64,000 bases of DNA from Montifringilla adamsi (taxonomy: Eukaryota; Chordata; Aves; Passeriformes; Passeridae), in assembly GCA_017590115.1 (NCBI GenBank), contig JAGGNK010006448.1, positions 14,881,860 through 14,945,859 on the forward strand, read 5' to 3'. Each line of letters opens with the position of its first letter. Positions within the stretch are counted from its first letter, which is position 1. Made by a program: the position numbers and the translations under genes. Positions 35,531 through 46,900 of the stretch are shown here, piece by piece. A model generated the notes under the pieces. It was not told the origin of the DNA, searched no databases, and worked only from the letters and a program-made list of their open reading frames with translations.

Positions 35531-37478
35531 AACTACTTTAATGTCCTCTTCTAGAGATCACACAAAAGTTTTCAGCTGAGAATTGCTATCAGGCGAATAC
35601 TAATGCTTGATCTTAAAGCCTTCCACTTACTACCAATATAGCTGGTTCCAAAAATTCTATTTAAGTTTGTATATCAAAGCATCAGAGAAAGAAGGAAGAA
35701 ATTGGGACTAGCTTTTTTAAAAACTGTGTTTGGCAAGTAAGGTGAAAGCAGATACTACAATACTGGTGACTTATTCAGAGATTCAGGCAAAGTGTCAAAA
35801 TTTGCACTTTTCTTGGAGCTAAGGACTTTGTAACATTGCTTATAAATTAGCAAGTACTCACCAGGTGAAAACAGCTCTATTCATTTTGTTCCTCAGAGGA
35901 TTTTTTGCAGCAGTAAACGCTGCGATCTAGTCAAGCCTCTGAAGGGTAGAGGCAGTCTCACACAGAAAAGGCAAGAAACACAGAATTATCCAGATGTCAT
36001 CTTCCCAAATTTTTCTTATATATTTTTTGACTGCAGTCACATAGTGGTTTTATAAAATACTCTACTGCCAGGTCAGATTTGAGTAGATTAGTAGTTTTCA
36101 CCTTGTATGTGATGAGCAGTAATGTATACTTAATAAAAAGCTATAGTGACCACACTGCTGCTGAAGACACCAGAATAGTTCCCTCCTTGGAACACAAAAG
36201 CACTGTGCTACTGCAAATGTCATAATGTGGCAAATAGTGAGAAATGTTACCACTAAAAGGAGCAACCAGTACACCTGCACTAAACTGTTTCAGATTCCTG
36301 AGTATAATGCAGCACTAAAATTACATTTTCAAGTAGTGGTTTTGGCTGAGACATGTTGGCAGAAGTCCCTTGCAGTTAAAAATTTACTGCTAATAATTGC
36401 TGAACTAGGAAGGACTGATATTTTTCATGCTGCTTCTGTTTCAACATTCCCTTGCTGTCAGCACTAGTTTTTGTGCTGTTCTAAGGCAATTTCACATTGG
36501 GTAGACTGAGGCAAACCACTCAGTTGTCAGCTAAAATAGTGCCACAGAGCTCTTGGGATCTGGCCCACAGAGTATAATAACTCCTCTACCTGCCTAAAAT
36601 TTCACTTGGATTTTTTTTACCTAAGCAAACCCTTACACTTAAGTGCTCCCTAGTATTGATTGCTTTTCTGTGGTTTTGCATAAGCAGTGTGGTGCAGTGT
36701 GCTCATGTAATAAGGTGATGAAAGCATATGAAGACATTAATTTGATTCTTTCTCTTGAAGTTCCTTTTTTTGAACATCAGATATTGACGGAGAAGAGAAA
36801 TATGAAAATACAAGTACTTATTTTGAAGTTTGAACAACCAGTTATCTGCCAATTCCCAGTCAGAAAGGGTTTGTATTGTAAATGAACTATTTCTACATGT
36901 TATTTTTTAAAGGCATAACCAAGAAAAAAGTTTAAATTATTTTTCTTGCAGACCTTCTTCCACGGCCTAAATTCTCTTTTAAATAGCTAAATAAATAAGC
37001 ACATGTATCCTCCTTCACAGATAATTTTTCACTTTTGTCTTCCTTTTCTTCTACATGAACCTTTGTAGCGCTCTTAACAAAGGTTTCCATTCAGTGGTCT
37101 TCGGGGTGATTCGCAGGGTTCAAATTCAGCTGTATCTCTTGACAGCATAGTGCCCATTTTGAATCAGAGTGCAGAAAAGTGACTGTTATGTCTTTAATTC
37201 AAGATGCTCTACCCTGACGTTCAGTTCTATCATCAGTCCATGGCCTCTTGAAAATGTTACGGCTTCTCAAAGGTATGTCATGTTAAATGCCAGCATTTCA
37301 GATTTGCTTTGCACAGATGCATTAGCCTGACTTTTCCAAGATAAATTTCCCTTTGTTTTTCTCAGCCTGTGCTTTTATAATAGCTTTTGAAGTGTTATTT
37401 ATTTTTTTTCAGAAGGTGTTTGTTCTTCATTCTGCTTTTACTTTATTTATGAATTTCATTAATGCGATTAGCTTTGAT

Positions 37479-37488
37479 TGATTGACAG
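37479..37488 (+). promoter_or_regulatory. PBX-MEIS type composite motif (TGATTGACAG)
   Basis: TGATTGACAG is the established decamer bound by PBX with MEIS or PREP partners. It is preceded by an overlapping ttgattgatt and, 17 nt upstream, gcgattagc with a GATTA core. The clustering in a stretch without repeats is suggestive of developmental enhancer sequence, but the evidence is motif-only. Confidence 0.25.
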
Positions 37489-37859
37489 TTAAAACTACAT
37501 GCAAAAGGAAAAGTCAGAGCTCTGTCCTAGTTTAATATGATTGCCATCTGAATATATGACAGCTAGCTGAATAGTGAGCTCCAAAAGACATCTGGAAGAT
37601 TTGAAAACACCAGTATCTCCATTTTAGAGGATGAAAAATAAGGTGGTATAAAGATTTAGGGAATTTTGGACAGCCTTGATGTGTGTTATAGCATGTAACC
37701 ATAATGTGGCTAGTATCGAGTCATATATCCAGAGCCGCTGTGACTGTATGGAGTACAAATGGTAAGGCTTTTGAAGTAAGGAGCTGCAGGTGACCTTTGT
37801 GGAGGAGGCCATGAAGTGCCTAGTGCTTATTTCCACCCAGTCTGACACTGAGCTGGGCA

Positions 37860-38345
37860 GCCCATCACCTGTCGACACTGCAGCTTGTCAGGGAACACTG
37901 TGGTGCATTTTTAAGGAAGAACAGCAGGCCCAAGGGACTGGTGAGGCTCTGGATGCAGTGTAGACATGCAGAAGGATACAGTTTTAGGAAGACATGGTAG
38001 AAAAGATGCTAAGGAGGAGACAGCTAAGGGCAAGGCTGGAGATAGTGTCCTGAAAAGAGGTGACCCATATTGGATTAGGGACGCCTCGTGGGTTGGGGAC
38101 TCTGGCTGTGGGTGACACTTGTCAGGGAAGGAGCACTCCTAAGGGACTTCAGCCTTCGGAGGACACACATTAAGGCATAGAGACTGCTGAGGAACTGTGT
38201 GGCCATGGGTGACCACTGCTGTGACAAGCACCCTGAAGGGCTGCAGCTATGAATGACCCACGCAGAGGCAGGGACACCTCTGAAGCCAGTAGCCTGTTGA
38301 CAACACATGTCAGAGGAGTGGAAAATGAAGAAGCCCAAAGCAGTG
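37860..38345 (+). mobile_element. Probable degraded ERV LTR fragment, plus orientation
   Basis: About 480 bp of GC-richer DNA within AT-rich flanks shares wording with the long avian LTR family seen at 40.7 kb. The best stretch is tgaccactgctgtgacaagc followed by accctgaagggctgcagcta and tgacccacgcagaggcaggg, in the order of the family's tandem gctgcagc / gacccacgc / gagcagg units. Decay is heavy and neither LTR end, TATA box nor poly(A) signal is recognisable. Assignment is from memory of the family and is tentative. Confidence 0.4.
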
Positions 38346-40747
38346 GAAGAGACAGAGGCATGTAGCAGCAGACAAAAAGCAATACATACCTACCCTCTTG
38401 TGCTGCTTATGGTTTCAACATATGAGTAGGATAGGATAGACTGTGTGTAGCCCATGTCAAACATGAGAGAAAATTAGACTAGGAAGGGGTAAAAAAGTAA
38501 GTTATGTTTTTTATTGGTCATCCCATCTCAGTACCCAAATCAATGATGAGAACATCATGTCAATGAATGATACATTAAAAGAAGTGAAATTACAAAGTTG
38601 ATGTTTTGTTCATGCTGGTGTTGGATATAGTGCAGAATTGTCTGAGAAGGGAAGGGAAAAGACGTAGGCTGAATGGCAGCCTCCTTAATGGAGGAGGATT
38701 CTTCCTTAAGGTTGGAATTTGGCCAGGGAAAAATGATGTATTTAAAACATTCATTATGGCAAAAATTAGGGCATGTTGATAATAGGCCTCCTTTTTCAGT
38801 CAAGAATCCTTGCACCAAGTAGCATTCATGCTATTTAGTATTACTAACTACTAATACTAGTATTTTGTATTAGCTGCTTAGTTAATATTGCAAAAGTAGA
38901 GTACAAAGGCAGCATGATTTGAAGCTGAGACTAGGTCCTGCTTCTCTTTTTGTAAGTGACTTGTACTACAAGAAGATTTTTATATATTTATTCTAATAGA
39001 TTAAAATTAAATTCTACATCAAATCAAAAGCAAAAAAATTGTGGTATTAACTATATCTAAAGTTATGCAAGAATATATTAAGCAAATAAAAAAAAAAAGA
39101 GTCATAAAACATTCCACTGGAGTGCAATACCATTTTATGCCATAAATTTTCCTTATTAAGAAGCACAGTGAGCAGTGTTGAATGAAACAAAGAAGTGTTT
39201 TCTTTTTTCTTTCTGCATGGTGCTTTGGAATGACTTGATGCATAAATACAGAAGTTCTGAGTAGTATCTAAGAGCTGTTCTTTTGAAAATAACTGTATGT
39301 GCCTTTAAAATGCCCCATCCACTTTTTCTTGCAAGCAGTGTTCTGCACGGCCTCTGAAAGCTCCTCGTAATAAAATTAGGATGAAAAAAATATAAATGAA
39401 GCTGCTGGGTTCATTAAATAGCAAATGGAAAGACAGCTGCCAGGTTGAAATATAAGTCAAGTCCTCTGTGTGTGCTGTGATTTGCAAGCAGAATGCTATT
39501 AGTGTATTAGCTAAGTGTTTCAGTACCACATATCTAAAAGCTGTATGCAGCAGGTAAAAAAACCACATAGTTTGTGAAAAAATAATATCAAAAGGAAAAT
39601 CCAATTCAACCAACCTCACAATTCATCTTCTCTGGAAATATTGCATCAGCTGTGTTAACTTCTCACAATTGTTTGAGTCTCTAAAATTGTCACTTCTGGA
39701 ATACCAAATGTTCACTGTTTTAATATACAATATTTGTATGTACAAAAGTACAAATCTACAGCATTTGGAGGGTTTATTTTTTTTTTCTATTTCAGAAAAT
39801 GCACTCAATATAAGTTTAACATTACTAACCAAGACATTATTTGATATAAGTAAACACAAAGTGCTTGCTGTATAGCGCATGCCATACCTCCAAGATTATT
39901 TTGAGCCTATTGAGTACATCAGAACTGTAACTTTTGGTCATCCTCAGTTATCTATGATGCCAGGGAGAGAATATGGAACTTCTGGAGCATGCAGAACCCT
40001 CAAGCCTACCCAGAGGCATAGTATTCCATTAGTGCAGCACCACAAGTTTTGTATACCTTCAGAGAGGGATGGAAAGACTTTCAGCTCTCCCAAGTGGTCC
40101 TTCTTTGATGACATGCAGGCAAGTGTGGGTTGCAGTGTTCTACCTAAGCACTGACTAAAAACGGCCATAATTTTTCTTTACACTTAATTTACTAGGTGTA
40201 TCATAAAATGCTGATGTAGTTCTAGTCGGGTCAAGTGCATTTGTTAAACAGGAACTGTGAAATGGACTCTGTGAATATGATGGGAAAACATGGTCAGGAG
40301 TAATGAAAAAGAAATTGGATTATTTTGTTGATATGGAGGCATTTTTAATTGAAAAAAGAAAATAGCGTTGAATGTATGATGATGATATGCACTGCTGACC
40401 ATCAAGTTTTCTTACATGACTGATGTGGTGGTCCTGGGGATGAATGCACAGAGACAGCCATTCATACATGTTCAGGGAATAGAGGGTGATAAGTGTTTAT
40501 TGATTCGTTTTAATCTAGTTTTGGTTCTAGTCCAGCAGCCTTCAGAAGAAAATAATGCAAAAAATATTTGGTTTAGAACAAAGTTCTGTCATCTCTGCTT
40601 TCTTTCTCAACACTGTAAAGATAGCATTTGAGTGATGTAGAAAAATATATATATATATTTCAGCAGGTAGGAAACCAACACTTGTGTTGTCCAGATGCAG
40701 CATTTATCTAAAGGGTGGTGGGTGATAGGGAAAACTAGTTTGCACAG
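38346..40747. other. Unique DNA with a possible conserved patch
   Basis: No gene recognised. The stretch at about 39,300-39,560 is free of low-complexity sequence and looks like slowly evolving non-coding DNA. A short TA run lies at 40,648-40,659. Confidence 0.45.
40743..40747. repeat. Target-site duplication, left copy (cacag)
   Basis: Exact match to 41753-41757 on the other side of the solo LTR; five bases is the ERVL-type length. Confidence 0.8.
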
Positions 40748-40932
40748 TGTGTGGGTTGACCCTGGCTTGATGCCAGGTACCCACCAAAGCTGCACTATCA
40801 CTGCCTTCCACAAAGGGGCGGAAGGGAGAAAAATATAACAAAAGGTTTATAAATTGAGATAAGAACAAGGAGAGATCACTCATTGCTTCCTGTCATAGGC
40901 AAAACAGACTTTACTTGGGGAAATTAATTGAA

Positions 40933-40938
40933 TTTATT
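40933..40938 (-). terminator. AATAAA polyadenylation signal of solo LTR
   Basis: The minus strand reads AATAAATTC here, about 185 nt before the LTR 3' terminus. If this and the TATA-like box are both the functional signals, the R region would be unusually long, about 600 nt. Confidence 0.45.
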
Positions 40939-41108
40939 ATTAATAAAAATAAGAGCAAGATAATGAGAAATAAAACAAATCTTGAAAACTCACAGGTTGT
41001 TTCTGTCATTGATGAGGGAGAGGAGTCCTTCCCTGGCTCTAGTGCTGGATTCCTCCCACAGAAGACAGTCCTCCATGATCTGTTTCAATATCAGTCCTTC
41101 CCACAAGC

Positions 41109-41129
41109 AGCAGTTCTTTGTGAACTGCT
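41109..41129. repeat. 8-bp inverted repeat inside the solo LTR
   Basis: agcagttc (41109-41116) and gaactgct (41122-41129) are exact reverse complements around tttgt. It sits in the tandem-block part of the LTR and could form a hairpin in LTR-derived RNA. Confidence 0.65.
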
Positions 41130-41560
41130 CCAATGGGTTTCCCTTTCCAGAAGGTGCAGTCTGTCATGGACAGGCAACATGGGTTCCCCACAGGATCACA
41201 GGTCTTACCAGCAAACCTGCTCCAGCATGGGCTCCTCTCTCCACAGGTTACAGGTCCCTGCCAGGGCTCTGCTCTGGCGTGGGTGTCCCCAGGGGTCACA
41301 GCCTCCTCTCAGGCATCCACCTGCTCTTGTCTGGCTCTACTCTATGGCATGCAGGTGGGTCTCTGCATCTTCGTGGTCCTCCATGCGAGGGCACAGCTGC
41401 TACACCAGGATCTTTGCCTTGGCCTGCAAGGGAATCTCATTTCTGGCACCTGGAGCACCTCTGCCACCTCCTTGTCCACTGAACTTGGTGTCTGTCCTCC
41501 CACAAATTCTCCCTCCTCTATTCTCTTAGTGAAATTACATCTGTGCAATAATAATTTTTT

Positions 41561-41571
41561 CTTATTAAATA
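41561..41571 (-). promoter_or_regulatory. TATA-like box of solo LTR
   Basis: The minus strand reads TATTTAATAAG about 180 nt from the LTR 5' terminus. It is the only TATA-like word in the GC-richer LTR at a sensible position. It is a weak box, and a nearby CCAAT-type site seen in related copies is altered here (GCCCATC near 41,602). Confidence 0.45.
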
Positions 41572-41752
41572 CATTATCACAGAGATGTAACTGCCCTCTC
41601 TGATGGGCTGAGCCTTGGCCAGTGGCAGGCCTGTCCTGGAGCTAGCTGGCATTGGTCCTGTCAGACATGGAATAAGTTTATAGGAACTTCTCACAGAAGC
41701 CACCCCACAGTCTCTTCTGCTACCGAAACCTAGCCATGCAAATCCAATACAC

Positions 41753-41757
41753 ACAGA
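41753..41757. repeat. Target-site duplication, right copy (cacag)
   Basis: Exact match to 40743-40747; lies directly after the LTR terminus. Confidence 0.8.
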
Positions 41758-43760
41758 TACTTATGCTAAGAATGTCTACAAAGCTTTTCTAGTTTAGCTA
41801 AAATAAACTGAGACTTTTTATTTGTACTTTGAAAAGGACAAGAGATTAATGAACCCAGTGCAAAAGTCCCATCTGGAAATGTAAAGTAATAGTGATCTTA
41901 TCTGGCTGCTTTTCTGTCTATTGTTAATATAAATGAGCTCAAAGACCAAGTGTTATGGTGAAGCAGCATTTAGATATACTAGCCTCGATCTTCAAGTCTA
42001 TTGGGATTCTAGTTTACTACAATTTTTCAGGCTTAAAAGTATAAATGATTTCATAAAAGCCTGTGAGGAAGTGAACCTTGTAAAATGCCCCTTTTTCTCC
42101 CTAGTGCCTATTTTTTTTTTTTTTAGTTCGAATTCAAATGAGCATCTCTGTGAAAAATGTGACTTCATTGTGCAGCATGTCACCAAAGAACAGCACATTT
42201 TATGATTTGTTAAATTACCAGACTAGGAGCTCAAAATCTGGTAACTTTAAATAATTTTAATAACATAAACTTTCTTTAAAATAACTCTTAAAATCAGGAT
42301 GAATTTTTTATGTGATTCTGTTAGCTAAAGTAACTGCAGAATAGTTCAATTGAATCAAATTAAAAAAAAACAAACAAAACAACCTCATTTCAACTGCAAT
42401 GTCATTATGGATGGCGAGAGTTTGAAGTTATATAAGCAGCAGAGTTACAGAAAAAACCAAAATGCGTTTTGTTCTCTTAAATGATAGGAAAATTTGTGAC
42501 TTTGAGTAAGTTTTCTTAACTGAAGCTATGCTTCAGTCCTTGTCCTATGTGAAGGTAATGGAGTATAAAATAATCTCCCATTGAGGACTGGCCATGTTAA
42601 ATGGCAACAGATGAAAGTGACAGTTTTCAAAGCCACTGAGGCACAGACAGTAGTGCAACTTGAGGAATGACAGTGACAAATAAGTCAAGGAAGAAAGAGA
42701 AGCAATTTTAGATTTTTGAATGATTGAATGATGAAAATTGGGAATAAATAGGCTTGAGCATCACTTTTCAAGAATAAAAATGGGACTATTTTAAAATTAA
42801 TTAAATCCTTTTCTCACTGAGAAATCTGCTGACATGATTGAGCCGTGGAAGGTTTTGAGCCCATGATTGGGCCCAAAAGTATTCTCCTTATTCTAGAGTA
42901 AGGCAAACTCCTTTCTACAATTCTGCTACATTTTAAACTACTACATCATTACTGAGAAACATAAATTATATTCTTCCACCTGAAATCAAACCTATGAATT
43001 CCTTATAGGAGGCTAGCTCAACATTAACACTATTTCTTGGGTAATGTCTAAGTTTCTTTTAGACTGTGAGAGAATTCCTGACTAAAAATTGTATTTTTTT
43101 GTTTAATAGATTTTGATACACTTTTTGCTCATGAATTAATCAAATAGATTTTTTTAACCAGTCTCAACTGTTAACATGCACAACATTCTAAACAGTAAGT
43201 GCTACAATTTAATTGTATGTTACGTGAAAATATATATATATATATATATATATATTTGCTTTAAACTAATAACTTGACTGCTTCATTTGATGGCCCTTCA
43301 TTCATTCATTGTGGGACATGGTGAATTCTCTCAATGAGTAAGTTTTTCTACTTTTTTATCCATCTCATTAATTAAGTAAAACTGTTTTCTCAGCCACAAA
43401 ATTTTAATATTTTTAAGTTTCTGGTTGATTGACTTTGTCTTTGTGCAGAAGTTTGAAACCTTTGTTTACATTTGGAGTTTTTCTTTATGTTTTTCCCTAT
43501 GATACCCTGCCAATTACCATCCCCAGAAAATAAAGTGCTCAGGTTCAAAATATTTACCCAGTAGCCAAATTATGTTTGCTGCTTCATTTTTTTTTCATCT
43601 CTTCTTCTGATATTTCTGTGTGGTTTTTTCAATCAATGATGAACACCGAAATTTTGAAGGACTTATTCACCATAAATGTATTGATTTGTAGTTACTTCAA
43701 ATTAATTTTTGTCTGGATACAGTTACATTTGTTTTACTCTGCGTATTTCACATTGAAATT
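41758..43760. other. AT-rich unique DNA, no gene recognised
   Basis: Contains a T run at 42,111-42,124 and a TA microsatellite at 43,230-43,255. Open frames are short and without domain. Confidence 0.5.
43230..43255. repeat. (AT)n microsatellite, about 13 units
   Basis: Uninterrupted alternating A and T over 26 bp; likely length-polymorphic. Confidence 0.95.
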
Positions 43761-43952
43761 TATAGAATCATAGAATGTTAGGGATTGGAAGGGACCCCAA
43801 AGATCACCTAGTTCCAGCCTCTTTCCATGAACAGGAATATCTTCTACCAGATCAGGCTGCTCAAACCCCATCCAACCTTGAACATCTCCAACTAATGAGG
43901 CAGACACAGTTTCTCTGGCCAACCTGTTACACTGCCTCACTAGATTCATTCT
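43761..43952 (-). mobile_element. CR1 LINE 3' tail, minus orientation
   Basis: Plus-strand text tatagaatcatagaatgtta and gggattggaagggaccccaa are the reverse complement of the CR1 terminal octamers and tail. It continues with agatcacctagttccagcct, accagatcaggctgctcaaa and ccccatccaaccttgaacat in canonical order, ending near actgcctcac. The sequence is close to the family pattern, so this is among the younger copies in the window. No coding part is retained. Confidence 0.93.
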
Positions 43953-46900
43953 ATCAACTAGTCTTTGATTTTTGTGAAATTGTCATGCAGCTCTTTTGGG
44001 TCAGATGTAATTTTTCTATATCTGTAATATCAACAAATCTTTTCATTTCGCTGCTCTCTCTAGTCACTGTATTAGATGCAAATGCATTGAGGAGTACAAG
44101 TCCCCACACAATCTCTGAACATTTCCTTCCTCCAACCATGAGACAAATTTTAGCAGTACTTAATTAGTTAATTACATAGAATTTAGCTAGTAAAATATAT
44201 ACATAATTGAAATTTCCATGGTTTAATAAAACTCATTTAAAGATCTTTACTGGCCGTAATATTGCTGATTTATTGGTTCTTAGTCTTTCAGTTTGTTTTA
44301 ATGTCTGTTCTATGCTTGGAAATATTTTCTCAAGCTCATTTCTTAAAAAAGATCTAGCTCAAGAACTTCCTAAATCTCTCTATACAATGAACACAAGACT
44401 TTTCATCATGAGAAATTGATGTGATGTGTGACATGTAGAATTTTAGTTCAATTTTCTCCTCATATATAATAATGCATTTCTCATTGTCTTTTTTAACATC
44501 CAGAACTTTGTACTAATTTTGTCTAGAAGGTTCTAATGCAGAACTTAATTTGTGTTAGTTTGGAACAGGTGTGCTCTGAGCTCAAAATCAGCCTCAAGGC
44601 CATTTCCAAAAGGCACATACTGCCTAATATGACAATATACTGATTTCTCTTCTCTGTGATCTTAGAACACTAACATATTTTCATATGGGCAGCTAAATAA
44701 CTTTCAGGTGGTAATGATTTTCAGCCATTAGTGACCTGGACTGAATCTGAACTTATGACCTGTATGCGTACTCTGGATTTTTAACCATAACTGGAAAGCC
44801 CCTCAGATCAAGTCTTTCTCTCTTTCATTTTGCCATTCTCTTTTACAAAGAAGAATTTAGTCTGATGTTCTGCTTCTTTATTCTGTGGTCACAATTCAAT
44901 AGATCTCAGTCACAGTCTTAAATGAGACATAATTTTAAAATTATTTTTTCTTACCTTTCCAGATAATAGGCCATATCAGGAATCAAAAAATAACAGAGGT
45001 CATGACTGAGGATTGGGCTGAATAATACTGAGCCTTTACATAGCTCTTTTTGTGCTCAAAGAGCTGCACAAACATTATCCAAATAAAACAAATGTGTCTC
45101 ATTAAGAAATCTGTTCACGTGCACTCAGACGAGACAAACAAGCATGCAAAAATGCATGACAAATTACTTAAATAGTTCTCCTTTGCAAAGGGAATTGTGC
45201 CTGAAATGTCGTTCATCTCTTCACAATAGAATATTTGTTTCTTTTTCATTAGTAGAGTGAATAGAGATCATTTAAGGTGCGTCTTCAGGGTGGGTGGATG
45301 TGTTTTGTAAAAAAATAACTTTGGATTTTATGACAAATATTCTGCGTGGCATTATTATTATGCGAATTAGTAAAGGAAACTTCAGCTTTAGCATTTAGCA
45401 GCGTGTGGTAAAGAATTTTAATTTCCTTATATTAAAGGTTAAGTGTTCCTTCAAGCCTACTTGTTATCATTTCCAAACAGAATAAATAGGGAACTTCCTC
45501 TAAGAAATCTACCAGCTCATTTTATAAATATTTTAATAAAAATGTGTTCCTTTCACCTTCCTATCCCTAAGTGAGCAGTCAAGAATGAATATAAACAACT
45601 TTTTTAATATAAGATGGAGATTTTTCAATTATATGAATTTTTTTTTTAATTGAATGAAACATTTGAACAAACCTTGGGCAAATACATAAATCATTGGTGA
45701 AGATGTATATGAGGATTGTTGAGGAAATTTTTACATCTAAACTATACATGTAAGCTCCATTCTCACCAGCTCTCTGAGGTTGACATAGTGGTACTACTCA
45801 TATACAATACAAAGCAAGGAGCAATATGTGCATCCATAAGAAATTTAAATAATCTTTGGAAATCAATGTTCTTATTCTTCTGATGTGACAGTCCCTTCCT
45901 CTGGTGGATAGGGCCACTCAGACTTTTGGGAAGTCAAGTTTATTTTGATAGATAAAATATTTGTGAGTGACACACTGCAATTAAAATAATGATAGGAGAG
46001 TGAGAGCAATTTTTTTCACTAGTCTACTTAGGATAATCCTAGGCTCTCAGTAAAGGTTGATGGCTTTGGCAGAAGGACCACTGGAACTCTTTTCCCAGAA
46101 GATGTCATTACCCTTGCTGAACTTCCAAGCCTTTCCACCCATTCAGTGGTTAGACTTAGAAGTCCACTTGTGTGCACTTGACCTGTTACTTTCTCATCCA
46201 GGTCCTGTAATTTCCTTACTGGTATGATATTCTGAAATCTTTCTTCCTTCCTGCTTTCACCATACTTCTTCCTAGAATGTAACTGCTGTCTGCATAGACA
46301 GAATTAAAACACAGCCTTTGTATGTGACTGGAAATCCATGGGAAAGCAAAACACTGAGATCCTGGCCATTTTGGACCACATCTGCACAACTTGGTATTGA
46401 CAGTTATCCCTCACTCCAACCACTCTGCTGCACAATTTGTCACAAAACATTTCCGGCATTGCTGCATGGAAGTGAGGCAACTCTTTTTGCACAGCAGTGT
46501 TGGCTCAGACTGCAGAAGGAAACCCACAGCACTATCTTCACTTGATCACACAGGTAAGCATTTCTGGGATGTTGCTAAACACTGAGTATGTTGAAATACC
46601 CTGCAATGACTGCCCTTATTTCCCTCACTAGGAACAAACAAGTAAACATACAACAATAATGCAAAATAATTATTAAATAGAAAAGCTTGATCCAGCAAAT
46701 TATTTATTCTTTGAGCAATTTTTAATCTTTACCAGCTTGAAAATATCTTTGAGAAATATTTACCTTTTTAAAAATTGAACTGACCCCAGAAATAAAATAT
46801 GGAGTACAGGTTCCATAGATTGAAGGATTGCATTATATTTAAACATTTTATGAGAAAATAAACTTTAACTTTAGGCATAATTTACGGAATGGGGCCTAAG

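Larger units (their letters stand above)
34951..37859. other. AT-rich unique DNA including candidate conserved patch
   Basis: No gene recognised. A very AT-rich low-complexity stretch lies at 35,385-35,530. The part from about 37,080 to 37,500 has even base use and no low-complexity sequence, and it ends with homeodomain-type motifs; it is reported as a possible conserved non-coding element. Confidence 0.45.
40748..41752 (-). mobile_element. Solo LTR of avian endogenous retrovirus (ERVL-like), minus
   Basis: The element is 1,005 bp. On the minus strand it starts TGTATTGGATTTGC and ends GGGTCAACCCACACA, with the TG...CA termini of LTRs. The pentamer cagac-like duplication found elsewhere is not used here: the exact pentamer cacag lies at 40743-40747 and 41753-41757, a 5-bp target duplication as expected for class III (ERVL-type) integrations. 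On the minus strand it has a TATA-like box (41561-41571) and an AATAAA signal (40933-40938). The middle carries tandem GC-rich blocks of the type gtgggctcctctccac. No internal retroviral genes flank it, so it is a solo LTR made by LTR-LTR recombination. Open frames up to 204 codons on the opposite strand are a by-product of composition. Confidence 0.9.

Noticed and set aside
40915..41603. Open frames of 204, 166 and 156 codons on the plus strand
   Set aside because: All lie antisense within the minus-strand solo LTR and overlap one another in different frames; they result from the GC-rich tandem blocks.
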